From the NCBI RefSeq assembly GCF_003026105.1, contig NZ_PYNW01000005.1:186001-250000 (forward strand): a stretch of DNA of 64,000 nucleotides, in the 5' to 3' direction. Positions 8,415 to 16,458 of this stretch are shown piece by piece. Origin of the DNA: Photobacterium sp. GB-56. Its GTDB lineage: Bacteria > Pseudomonadota > Gammaproteobacteria > Enterobacterales > Vibrionaceae. The position numbers and the translations under genes were made by a program. The notes below the pieces were generated by a model that was given only the letters and a program-made list of their open reading frames with translations, had not been told where the DNA came from and did not search any database. Within the stretch, counting starts at the first letter, position 1; each line of letters starts with the position of its first letter.

Positions 8415-8573
8415 GACGGCACTCCGAGTAACATTATATTAGGCGATAAATTACCATAGTCAGTTTTATCCGCAATTTTTAATGTGAATTTAGGCATCAT
8501 CATAATGGAATTTTTTAGGGGATGAACACGGTTTAATCATTTCCAATATCAGTATTAAATTAAAGTAATTATG

Positions 8574-8646
8574 GTGATCTTTGTTGATTATTTTATGAAA
8601 TGGAATGTAGTATTACTTTCTTTGTGTGATCTTAGTTGATTAATTT
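8574..8646. repeat. Two near-identical 21-base direct repeats upstream of the DUF1097 gene
   Basis: GTGATCTTTGTTGATTATTT at 8574-8593 recurs as GTGATCTTAGTTGATTAATT at 8626-8645. Two mismatches separate the copies, and the offset is 52 bases, close to five helical turns. The second copy ends about 55 bases before the DUF1097 start, so the pair may be operators. Confidence 0.6.
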
Positions 8647-8700
8647 GAACAGGTCTTAGGTTACACTCAATACAATTCTGTCATCGCAAAAGAGTGAGTC

Positions 8701-9198
8701 ATGTCGGTACTTATAGCAATCGCTTTAACAACAGGAATTTTATCTGGGATTTGGGGCTGGGTAGCTGTATCTCTGGGCTTATTAAGCTGGGGAGGATTTC
8801 TTGGCTGCACGACATATTTTGCTCTTCAGCGCGATGGTATAAAAGGCGTTGGGTTAAGCATTGCAACAAACTTAAGCGGTGTTTTTTGGGCGATGGTGAT
8901 CATTAAGTTATCATCTTTAGTTCATTTTGAGATTATTGGTTACGTTGTCACTGCTCTAGTTGCATTTATGATGTGCGCACAAGCAAAAAAATCGTGGTTA
9001 TCTTTTATCCCTGGTACCTTTATAGGCTCATGCGCAACGTTTGCTGCAAATGGTAATTGGCAATTGGTTATACCATCATTGGTTGTGGGTGTAGTATTTG
9101 GCTATTTAATGAAAAGTTCTGGTTTATGGCTACACGCGAAACTCGCAGAAAAAAAAACGGCTCGCGCTGAAATAGAGTTACCCATCACCCAGGATTAA
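8701..9198 (+). CDS. DUF1097 inner-membrane protein (YcdZ-like)
   Basis: This 165-residue protein has about five hydrophobic helices and a short charged C-terminal tail. The N-terminal block with GIWGW followed by a SWGGFLGC turn is typical of DUF1097 proteins such as E. coli YcdZ, whose role is unknown. A possible permease or small-molecule channel role is only a guess. The gene is divergent from nagZ, is preceded by paired direct repeats at 8574-8646 and has a single-gene layout. The bases AAGAGTGAG lie just before the ATG. Confidence 0.8.
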   Translation: MSVLIAIALTTGILSGIWGWVAVSLGLLSWGGFLGCTTYFALQRDGIKGVGLSIATNLSGVFWAMVIIKLSSLVHFEIIGYVVTALVAFMMCAQAKKSWLSFIPGTFIGSCATFAANGNWQLVIPSLVVGVVFGYLMKSSGLWLHAKLAEKKTARAEIELPITQD

Positions 9199-9234
9199 GT
9201 AAACAATCTTACATATTGCTCATTAACCAGCTTT

Positions 9235-9284
9235 ATAAAAATGCCGCTAGATTTATGCTTAAAAAAGCGATTAATCAGCGGCAT
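9235..9284 (-). terminator. Terminator for the siroheme dehydrogenase gene
   Basis: The arms ATGCCGCT (9241-9248) and AGCGGCAT (9277-9284) pair. On the minus strand the stem is followed by TTTTTATAAA, the better T run. It may also stop transcripts from the DUF1097 gene. Confidence 0.65.
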
Positions 9285-9328
9285 TGTTATATGTAATGAT
9301 AAATTTATATTTGTCTATTTACGATGTA

Positions 9329-10267
9329 TTAGCTATGACTAGGCACAAAAATACCATTACGCTCGATACACAGCTTTTTCAATGCTGGTCGGTGTTGGTC
9401 TTTAGACGCTAATACACAAACTCGCATTCCCTCATTCAGTAATTGTTTCGCACGAGCGATGACGTTCTCGTGTTCGTAACTTTCACGATCAGCATCTCGA
9501 CGGCAAAGGTCGACAAAAATATCATTCTTCCCTTCAGGGTAGAGAACAAACTCTGATTGCTGCATCAAACGTAATGCTTTCAGTGTTAATAATTCAGGGT
9601 CGTTACCTGTTTCGATTAAATACAAGTTAGCGCCTGTATCTTGGTATGATGCTAATAATTCACTAAAAGCCTGTTCTAATTCTTGCTCTGTTGTTGCTGT
9701 TTCAACTGCTGGTAGACGAAAGAATGTCTCCCAGAACTTTCGACGTTCATCAACGGTTTTGTAATGCTGTTTTATTCGAGTACGCTGCTGTCCTGAATAA
9801 TGAGCTAATAAGCTTAAGTTTTGTGGTAATTGTGTTTCGAAACGTTCTCGTAAGTAACGAACCAAAACAGGTGATGCGCCACCACTTGAAATGGCAACTT
9901 GCATTGGTGAACGATCAATCATGGATGGCGTTATAAAATCACAATATGCAGGATCATCAACAACATTTGTCCATATCTTTAATGCATTAGCATCATGATA
10001 AACTTGATGGTTGAGTTCACGAGAATCGGTTGTCGCCCAAACTTGGTCAAATTGTGTAAGAAGTGACTTTTTATAACGGGCTTTTAGATATTCAAATTTA
10101 CCTTCATCGAGTAGTGATACAAGATGAGGGTGAAGCTCTGGCGAGACAAGCGTAATGTTAGCTTGGGCTTTAAGTAATAGATCTACTTTGCGGCAGGCCA
10201 CTTCACCACCACCCACGACTAATACTTTTTTATGGGTTAACTTTAGAAAAACAGGGAAAAAATCCAT
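9329..10267 (-). CDS. Precorrin-2 dehydrogenase/sirohydrochlorin ferrochelatase with decayed methyltransferase tail
   Basis: This 312-residue protein matches the N-terminal half of siroheme synthase CysG, which oxidises precorrin-2 with NAD+ and inserts iron. The dinucleotide motif VGGGEVACRK (18-27), the conserved NVVDD with Asp104-Asp105 and the SSGG turn at 127-130 align closely with CysG. From about residue 213 it continues with the start of a uroporphyrinogen III methyltransferase domain. The glycine-rich entry LVGAGPGDPELL of that family reads LIETGNDPELL here, and the domain stops after about 100 residues instead of about 240. Methyltransferase activity is therefore unlikely, and a separate CobA-type enzyme should exist elsewhere. 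Confidence 0.9.
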   Translation of the reverse strand: MDFFPVFLKLTHKKVLVVGGGEVACRKVDLLLKAQANITLVSPELHPHLVSLLDEGKFEYLKARYKKSLLTQFDQVWATTDSRELNHQVYHDANALKIWTNVVDDPAYCDFITPSMIDRSPMQVAISSGGASPVLVRYLRERFETQLPQNLSLLAHYSGQQRTRIKQHYKTVDERRKFWETFFRLPAVETATTEQELEQAFSELLASYQDTGANLYLIETGNDPELLTLKALRLMQQSEFVLYPEGKNDIFVDLCRRDADRESYEHENVIARAKQLLNEGMRVCVLASKDQHRPALKKLCIERNGIFVPSHS

Positions 10268-10418
10268 TTCGTATATCCGTCAAATCGCTCATTTTTATTT
10301 TGAGTTGTGCAACAAGCTAATGTTTACTAAGAAATCAATCAGTTCATAAAGGTTACTAATTTAGTACCATGAAAAGATTATTAAGAGCAAGTTTAACATT
10401 GTAATCATTTAGCTGTGT

Positions 10419-11564
10419 TTAGTTACCTTGGTTTCGGCGATAGTAAAGTATGAGAAGAGTTAGCAGGAGGCTATAAAAGGTTACTGTACCGCCACTTTCT
10501 GTTTGTTCTGCAGCCGCAGTTACGACAGTTTGCGTATTGTCTCTATTATTTGAAGGATCTTTTATTACGGCAAAAGGATCGATATTCAGCGTTGGTTGTA
10601 ATGAGGAATCATTAAGTGTGAATGTTGAATTATCATAATCTTGTATTTGTTGTTCTATCCAATCTCGATGGGTAGAAACCTGGGTATATTGCCCTGTAAG
10701 CTGATTATATTGGTTTTCTGGGTTGTCATTTCGATTTGAACATTTTGCCCCATTACTGGTTAACCCGATTAACCGAATGCCTTTATCACTATCAGATACT
10801 GCTTGATGATTTTGCCAGATAAGCGGGCCGCCAGAATCACCGCTACATACATCTTTAATTAAGCCATTAATGTTTGAATCTGCGCAGACAATATGTTCAT
10901 TACCGATATTGAGCCCAACGCATTGGTTATCAGGAACACCGGCTAAACTAATTACTTGTAATGTAGTTGGATAACCTTTTCTAAGAGTGTCTCCCCAACC
11001 AGAAGCAATAGCAGTGACAGGAGAATCCATATTGGTCGCCCAAGTGTTGCTGAATATATTATCAGCTATGATTTGTTCATTAGGAGTAGCTAGTTTAACT
11101 GACTGGGCAATACCATACATTGAACGATTAACGCGAAAGAGCGCTATGTCATTGATAAAATTGTCTTCATTATAATTAGGATGACTGATCTTCTTTACGA
11201 TATTAAAAAAATGCTTTTTATCAAGATTTGCAAAATTACCATCTTGAATCATGCTTGTACCAACGATGGCAATATCACTAATGTTTGATGAGTTGCAGTG
11301 TGCTGCTGTTAGTAACCAATACTCACTTATCACAACAGCGCCACAGCTGACACTGTCGAAACCTTTTTGTTTGAGTGCCGCTTGCCAAGGGATCAGTTGT
11401 GAATCATAAAGGGTAGCATCGGTACCATTAATGGCCTTTGCTGTTGCTTGTGCATTAACTGGTGTATTCGCTAACGCAGATGATTGGTAGCTAAAAGCAG
11501 CAAAAATACCGACTAAGTACGTTAATTTTTTTAGCCATAAATGCAATGTCATGTGCAGCTCCAT
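10419..11564 (-). CDS. Trypsin-like serine protease with GlyGly-CTERM tail
   Basis: This 381-residue exported S1-family protease has a signal peptide ending near residue 32 and a catalytic triad of His89 (LTAAHC), Asp139 (NDIAL) and Ser244 (CSGDSGGP). Asp238, six residues before the serine, is at the position that gives trypsin its Arg/Lys preference. The C terminus has SGG (357-359), a hydrophobic helix (361-374) and Arg-Arg, a GlyGly-CTERM signal processed by rhombosortase in Vibrio relatives such as VesB and VesC. Secretion by the type II system with surface or extracellular release is expected. The linker at 310-355 is low in structure. Start choice between Met1 and Met5 is open. Confidence 0.92.
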   Translation of the reverse strand: MELHMTLHLWLKKLTYLVGIFAAFSYQSSALANTPVNAQATAKAINGTDATLYDSQLIPWQAALKQKGFDSVSCGAVVISEYWLLTAAHCNSSNISDIAIVGTSMIQDGNFANLDKKHFFNIVKKISHPNYNEDNFINDIALFRVNRSMYGIAQSVKLATPNEQIIADNIFSNTWATNMDSPVTAIASGWGDTLRKGYPTTLQVISLAGVPDNQCVGLNIGNEHIVCADSNINGLIKDVCSGDSGGPLIWQNHQAVSDSDKGIRLIGLTSNGAKCSNRNDNPENQYNQLTGQYTQVSTHRDWIEQQIQDYDNSTFTLNDSSLQPTLNIDPFAVIKDPSNNRDNTQTVVTAAAEQTESGGTVTFYSLLLTLLILYYRRNQGN

Positions 11565-11746
11565 CTTGAACTGTTGTTTATTAAAGCGTAGCTACAACTG
11601 TTTAAAAAATTACTAGTAGCGTGTCATTTATCGCAAAAAAATGAATTTGTATTATTTTCGATACATAATAGTGATAACTGAACTCCAGAAAAATTTTGCT
11701 GATGAATTTAGAATCTACGATATATTTTCATTATCTGGATTGAGTT

Positions 11747-12583
11747 ATGTTTAAATCATGTATTGGTTTTGGTATTGCAGGTAACTTTGCTGGGCATTTA
11801 GAACAAGCGGGTGAAGCGAGGGATTTTTTAGATATAGAAGTAAAAGAAGAAGTTCAACCCAAAGGCATTTTTCCTTTTTATGTGCCTTCTAATACAAATT
11901 CATTCTTAACGGTATACCCACTTTCATCTACGCGCATTACGCCATCAAACAACGCTGATAATTTACAGATTGAGCCCGAAGTTGCGCTTATTTGTGATAT
12001 TAAATATCAACAAAAAAGTACTGGTGAAATCAATGTTGTTAGTTTAATTCCACGTCAGTTTGCAGCGTATAATGATTGTTCTATTAGAAAGCCTGATGCG
12101 AATAAAATTAGTGAGAAAAAGAATTGGGGAGCAAACAGTAAAGGGATTTCAGAAACCTTGATTGATATCGACCATTTCCAAACTGGTGGGATATTAGATC
12201 GTTTCCGTATCGCAAGTTTTCATCGTTCTAATGGTCAACTTCATTGCTATGGTGAAGATAGCCCAGTAGTTGGATATAGCTACTTTCACCAAAAGCTGCT
12301 TGATTGGGTTATTGAACGTATGAATCACCAGCAGGATATTGGGCCAACTGAAAATATTAACGCGCTACTAAATCAAGCTGATCACCCAAAGCAAGCCATT
12401 ATTAGTATTGGTGCAACTCGCTATACACCATACGGAGAAACACACTTCTTACAACCAGGCGATGCCAGTATTGTGGTTGTATATGATGGCATTTTATATA
12501 GTAGTGCAGATGTACTGCGTATGGCTGAAAACAATGATTGGCAAAGTAATGGGCTATCTGTATTGGTACAAACTGTTGATTAA
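11747..12583 (+). CDS. DUF5718-like conserved protein
   Basis: This 278-residue cytosolic protein opens with GFGIAGNFAGHLEQAGEA, a block I associate with DUF5718 family proteins. The core has an EPEVALICDI strand and a TGGILDRFR block that recall fumarylacetoacetate-hydrolase-like folds, but I cannot confirm metal ligands. It has no signal peptide or membrane helix. The gene is divergent from the serine protease and is followed by the sulfurtransferase 44 bases later on the same strand, so the two may be co-transcribed. The function is unknown. Confidence 0.6.
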   Translation: MFKSCIGFGIAGNFAGHLEQAGEARDFLDIEVKEEVQPKGIFPFYVPSNTNSFLTVYPLSSTRITPSNNADNLQIEPEVALICDIKYQQKSTGEINVVSLIPRQFAAYNDCSIRKPDANKISEKKNWGANSKGISETLIDIDHFQTGGILDRFRIASFHRSNGQLHCYGEDSPVVGYSYFHQKLLDWVIERMNHQQDIGPTENINALLNQADHPKQAIISIGATRYTPYGETHFLQPGDASIVVVYDGILYSSADVLRMAENNDWQSNGLSVLVQTVD

Positions 12584-12627
12584 GTAGTAAGATCAATTTG
12601 GTTAATAGCATAAACAAAGGATCCGTC

Positions 12628-13488
12628 ATGTCGACATCAGTACCACATCAAGACTTAGTTTCAGTGCAATGGTTACATCAAGCATTAGCGAATAATGCAC
12701 AGAACAATCTTGTCGTATTAGATGCTACGTCTTTTATGCCCGGCGTTGATCGCTCTCCAGAGCAAGAGCTGATTGAACAACGTATTCCACGTGCACGCTT
12801 TTTTGATTTTAATAACAAGCTAGCCGATCCAGATACCGATTTACCGCATATGTTACCGTCGGCTGAGCAGTTCTCACTCGAGGTAAGCAAACTAGGTATT
12901 AGTAATAATACCCATGTCGTGATTTACGATAGCTTAGGCATGTTTTCAGCGCCACGTGGCTGGTGGATGTTTAAAACGATGGGACACAATAATGTTTCTG
13001 TTTTAGATGGTGGGTTACCGGCATGGATAGAAGCAGGGCTTGAACTCGAATCAGGTGAACTAGAAAGTATAATCCCAATGGATTTTAACGCCCAGTTACA
13101 ATCAGAATGGGTGATAGATGCTAAACACCTTAATGAATTACTCACTGATAAAAATGTTGCTGTGATTGATGCAAGGCCACGTGCACGCTTCTTGGGCTCA
13201 GTGAAAGAGCCGCGTGAGGGCATTCGAAGTGGTCATATGCCTAATGCAAAAAATCTACCGTTTGGTGAATTGCTTGATAATGGCCACTTTATTGCGCTAG
13301 CCGAGATAAAAGCCAAGTTTGATGTGTTATCAACACCAGAACAGCGTTTAATTTTTAGCTGTGGCTCAGGTGTGACAGCATGCATTTTAGCTTTAGCTGC
13401 AAATTTGATTGGCCGTAAAGCGCTCACTGTTTATGACGGTTCGTGGACAGAATGGGGTGCAACTGAGTGTTACCCCGTTGTTAAATAA
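12628..13488 (+). CDS. Sulfurtransferase (3-mercaptopyruvate sulfurtransferase type)
   Basis: This 286-residue protein has two rhodanese domains (about 7-140 and 160-282). The second holds the active-site cysteine Cys245 in CGSGVTAC, the loop typical of 3-mercaptopyruvate sulfurtransferases (E. coli SseA) rather than thiosulfate-specific rhodaneses. Conserved RGWWMF and DGGLPAW blocks also fit. It transfers sulfur from mercaptopyruvate to thiol or cyanide acceptors. An in-frame TTG at 12598 would extend it, but the ATG at 12628 has AAAGG seven bases upstream and gives the family's usual N terminus. Confidence 0.92.
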   Translation: MSTSVPHQDLVSVQWLHQALANNAQNNLVVLDATSFMPGVDRSPEQELIEQRIPRARFFDFNNKLADPDTDLPHMLPSAEQFSLEVSKLGISNNTHVVIYDSLGMFSAPRGWWMFKTMGHNNVSVLDGGLPAWIEAGLELESGELESIIPMDFNAQLQSEWVIDAKHLNELLTDKNVAVIDARPRARFLGSVKEPREGIRSGHMPNAKNLPFGELLDNGHFIALAEIKAKFDVLSTPEQRLIFSCGSGVTACILALAANLIGRKALTVYDGSWTEWGATECYPVVK

Positions 13489-13510
13489 ATATCGTTAAAA
13501 TAGAAATATA

Positions 13511-13553
13511 AAGGCGAGCAGTGTAATAGCATGATAATTAATACTGCCGCCTT
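13511..13553. terminator. Bidirectional hairpin between sulfurtransferase and PstS-like gene
   Basis: AAGGCG and GCAGT arms on the left (13511-13522) pair with ACTGC and CGCCTT on the right (about 13544-13552), with one bulged base. The convergent genes end on either side. The T tracts are short. Confidence 0.55.
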
Positions 13554-13595
13554 ATTTCTATTGGTTATTAAGGTGAGGTATTTAATTTGTAACGA

Positions 13596-14423
13596 TCAGG
13601 CTTTCTCATCAATAGCAACATAGCCCTTATCTTTGATAATACTTTGCGCTTGGTTAGAAAGGACAAATTTAATAAATTGTTGCGCATCATTGGCTAAGCC
13701 TTTTTGTTTAAACATCAACAAAAACGGTCGAGCAATTTTATATTCGCCTGATTCAATATTGGCAGCAGTCGGTAAAACATTATCGTACGAGAGAGCCTTG
13801 ACTGAATCATCAACAGAGCCAAGAGAGACATAGCCAATTGCATGTTTATTACGTGAAACTAAACTTTTCACCATGCCATTGGTACTTACCACCAGTACGC
13901 GTGGGCTGATATTAGAAACAGTAAAGCCAGAAACTTGTTTGGTTAACCCAAAAAAGTGTTCAAATGAAAAACGAGAGCCTGATGCATTTTCACGGCTCAC
14001 GACTGCCATATCTAAATCTTTACCGTTAATTGATTTCCAGTTAGTGATTTTACCTTGGTAAATAGCAATAAGTTGCTCACGCGTCAGATTTGTTACCGGA
14101 TTCGCTTTATTTACTACAAGCGCAATACCATCATAAGCAATAGTAATGGCTTTATAGTTATTATCTAATTCAGCACGAGAAATGACACGGGAGCTCATAC
14201 CTATTTCAGCGGCACCTTGCTTAACAGCATTAATACCCGCGGTTGAACCGATACCTTGAACTTCAATTGTGGTGTCTTTATGCGTTGACGAGTAGGTATC
14301 TGCAAGCACATCCATAATGTGACTTACCGATGTAGATCCAACAACGGTGACTGTTTCTTTTGCTTGTACATTGAATGATATACATACGCCTAATGCGAGT
14401 AAGCGAATTACGGTTTTAAGCAT
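13596..14423 (-). CDS. PstS-like phosphate-binding periplasmic protein
   Basis: This 275-residue protein has a signal peptide ending near residue 21 (NVQA) and the PstS-like solute-binding fold. The GSTSVSHIMD start of the mature protein, IGMSSR, and the ASGSRFSF loop are phosphate-contacting regions in the family. It would deliver phosphate to a PstCAB importer, but no pst transporter genes are nearby, so it is an orphan binding protein. Such proteins can also act as phosphate sensors or adhesion-linked factors. One CTGTCAC, half of a Pho box, is seen upstream on the coding strand, without a second half. Confidence 0.85.
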   Translation of the reverse strand: MLKTVIRLLALGVCISFNVQAKETVTVVGSTSVSHIMDVLADTYSSTHKDTTIEVQGIGSTAGINAVKQGAAEIGMSSRVISRAELDNNYKAITIAYDGIALVVNKANPVTNLTREQLIAIYQGKITNWKSINGKDLDMAVVSRENASGSRFSFEHFFGLTKQVSGFTVSNISPRVLVVSTNGMVKSLVSRNKHAIGYVSLGSVDDSVKALSYDNVLPTAANIESGEYKIARPFLLMFKQKGLANDAQQFIKFVLSNQAQSIIKDKGYVAIDEKA

Positions 14424-14726
14424 TTTTTACTCCATGAGCTTCATTATTTCGAGCGTATGTTATTACGATAGTGTGACAGGTTTGTGAATCTCATAACTAA
14501 AAGTCATGTGTTGGCGAGTTAATGGTAACTAGAAATAGTCACTGTAAAAGGTTAATGCCATGAGAGTATATAGTTAATATCATTGCCAATATAAGATAAA
14601 ATTTTGAATCAACTTAGTAAAATGCTAAAGTCGATTAACAGATGTAACATTAAGTGTAGGGATTTACATTTAATGATTGAGGTAGGCGCCGTGCAGCGTT
14701 AGTAGGAAATACACAAGGTTGGTTAT
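14424..14726. other. Divergent intergenic region between PstS-like gene and ravA
   Basis: It holds the promoters of both flanking genes. A single Pho-box-like half-site (GTGACAG on the plus strand, 14473-14479) lies about 50 bases upstream of the PstS-like start. No frame, RNA gene or other dyad is evident. Confidence 0.5.
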
Positions 14727-16385
14727 ATGCTTAAAATGGCAACAACAGCAACATCACCGAATAAAGCAATTTTATCTGAACGGATTCAAAAATTGATTAA
14801 AGGGCTTTCTAATGGCGTTTATGAACGTGAGGAAGTGATTAAGCTGTGTTTGCTTGCGGCATTAGCAGGAGAGAGTGTTTTTCTTTTAGGGCCACCAGGG
14901 ATCGCAAAAAGTTTAATTGCAAAACGATTAATTCAGGCTTTTGATGATAGCAAATTTTTTGATTACTTGATGACGCGTTTTTCAACACCTGAAGAGGTGT
15001 TTGGACCTTTATCTATTCAAGAGTTAAAAGACAATGGTAAATATGTCCGTTTAATTGATGGTTACTTACCGACAGCACAAGTGGTTTTTCTTGATGAAAT
15101 TTGGAAAGCCGGCCCTGCTATTCTAAATACGTTATTAACAGTGGTTAATGAACGTACATTCAAAAATGGTCAAGACATACTACCTGTACCTATGCGCTTG
15201 TTGATCACCGCATCTAACGAGTTACCTGATGAAGATAGTGGCCTTGATGCTTTATATGATCGAATGCTCGTTCGTGTATTTGTTAATCGTATTCAAGAGA
15301 AAAAGAACTTTAAAGCCCTATTGATGGGGGAAGGGCCAACACTACAAGAAATAGATCCAAGTCTCACTATTAAAGATGAAGAGTATGTTAACTGGCAGCA
15401 GCATATTGATGAGATCCAATTAAGTGAAGAGACCTTTGAACAAATCTTTAAGCTTAAATCAATGGTTGAAGAGCATGTTAATCAAACCGATGTGATTGAT
15501 AGTGACAGTGAGTTGTATATCTCTGATCGACGTTGGAAAAAGTCGGTACGGCTATTAAAAGCCAGCGCGTTTTTTAATGGTCGTAGTGAAATCAACCCAC
15601 TTGATTTGTTACTGTTGCAAGATTGCTTATGGCATAGCCCAGAATCGCGTAATGTTATTTGTAATATCATTAATACATTCGCGACAGAACATGCCTTTAA
15701 TCAGACTCACTCAAGTTTAGACGCTAATGAAGCAGAAACTATCATCAATAAGATTAACAATGATGTCGTTGAAAAATTGACTGTGCCTTTTACTAAAGAA
15801 AGCACTATGCGTAAAGAGTGGTTTAAATATAACTTTGCGACAGCCGCAAGATTTAACGTTAACAACAACCCTCGTATGATCAAATTGGTGATGCTACAGC
15901 AAAATCCATCAGTCTCGGAACAAGAGCCGGGTGATAGCCGATGGGTATACGTAGATGGTGATGAGTTTGATAAGAAAATTAGGACGGGTAAATGTGATAT
16001 TTATGGTTTTGTAAATAAGAACACGCATTTGTGTCGCTTACAATTTGAAATTGATGCGCAAAACCGCCTAACCATTAAAGATATTGCTAATCGCTCGGTA
16101 TTAGTAGGCATTGCAGGTAATAAAGGTATCACTGAAACTCAGCAACAAACATGGCAAGACGGTGTTGACGGTGCCATGGCAAAAATAGTTGATGCAGAGC
16201 ATAACATTAAAAAGTCACGTGCAAGTTTCCATGGAGCATTACCGCATAACTTTATCAATGATGCTTTTCCTGCACTGATTGAACAAAGTCTATGTGATGC
16301 TGCAGATAAAGTGGCAGAGCTTAAAGGGCTTGTCGAAAAGAGTGCATTTCGCATTACCCATCTTTCTGAGTATTTTGCCAAATAA
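14727..16385 (+). CDS. ravA: MoxR-family AAA+ ATPase RavA
   Basis: This 552-residue cytosolic ATPase resembles E. coli RavA (498 residues), a MoxR-group chaperone that works with ViaA and has been linked to respiratory complexes, iron-sulfur proteins and aminoglycoside sensitivity. Walker A is GPPGIAKS (55-62), Walker B is VVFLDEIW (119-126), and [15 protein letters not shown] and [18 protein letters not shown] blocks are near identical in kind to RavA. The C-terminal part, with the LARA-type discoidal domain, is longer than in E. coli. The ViaA partner follows 73 bases downstream. Confidence 0.94.
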   Translation: MLKMATTATSPNKAILSERIQKLIKGLSNGVYEREEVIKLCLLAALAGESVFLLGPPGIAKSLIAKRLIQAFDDSKFFDYLMTRFSTPEEVFGPLSIQELKDNGKYVRLIDGYLPTAQVVFLDEIWKAGPAILNTLLTVVNERTFKNGQDILPVPMRLLITASNELPDEDSGLDALYDRMLVRVFVNRIQEKKNFKALLMGEGPTLQEIDPSLTIKDEEYVNWQQHIDEIQLSEETFEQIFKLKSMVEEHVNQTDVIDSDSELYISDRRWKKSVRLLKASAFFNGRSEINPLDLLLLQDCLWHSPESRNVICNIINTFATEHAFNQTHSSLDANEAETIINKINNDVVEKLTVPFTKESTMRKEWFKYNFATAARFNVNNNPRMIKLVMLQQNPSVSEQEPGDSRWVYVDGDEFDKKIRTGKCDIYGFVNKNTHLCRLQFEIDAQNRLTIKDIANRSVLVGIAGNKGITETQQQTWQDGVDGAMAKIVDAEHNIKKSRASFHGALPHNFINDAFPALIEQSLCDAADKVAELKGLVEKSAFRITHLSEYFAK

Positions 16386-16407
16386 TGCTTGTGGTTAAGC
16401 AGTTTAT

Positions 16408-16432
16408 CGTTAGGTGTAATCAACACCTAACG
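16408..16432 (+). promoter_or_regulatory. Intercistronic hairpin between ravA and viaA
   Basis: The perfect 10-base stem CGTTAGGTGT/ACACCTAACG has a five-base loop and no T run, so it is not a standard terminator. It lies in the 73-base ravA-viaA gap and could protect or process the mRNA and set the ratio of the two proteins. Confidence 0.6.
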
Positions 16433-16458
16433 GTAGGCACGAAAAAGGAGAATCGCGT

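Noticed and set aside
12598-12627. TTG start extending the sulfurtransferase by ten residues
   Set aside because: No ribosome-binding site precedes it, while the ATG at 12628 has AAAGG at good spacing and the family's N terminus.
14473-14479. Possible Pho box upstream of the PstS-like gene
   Set aside because: Only one CTGTCAC half-site is present and the expected second half is missing, so PhoB control is not claimed.
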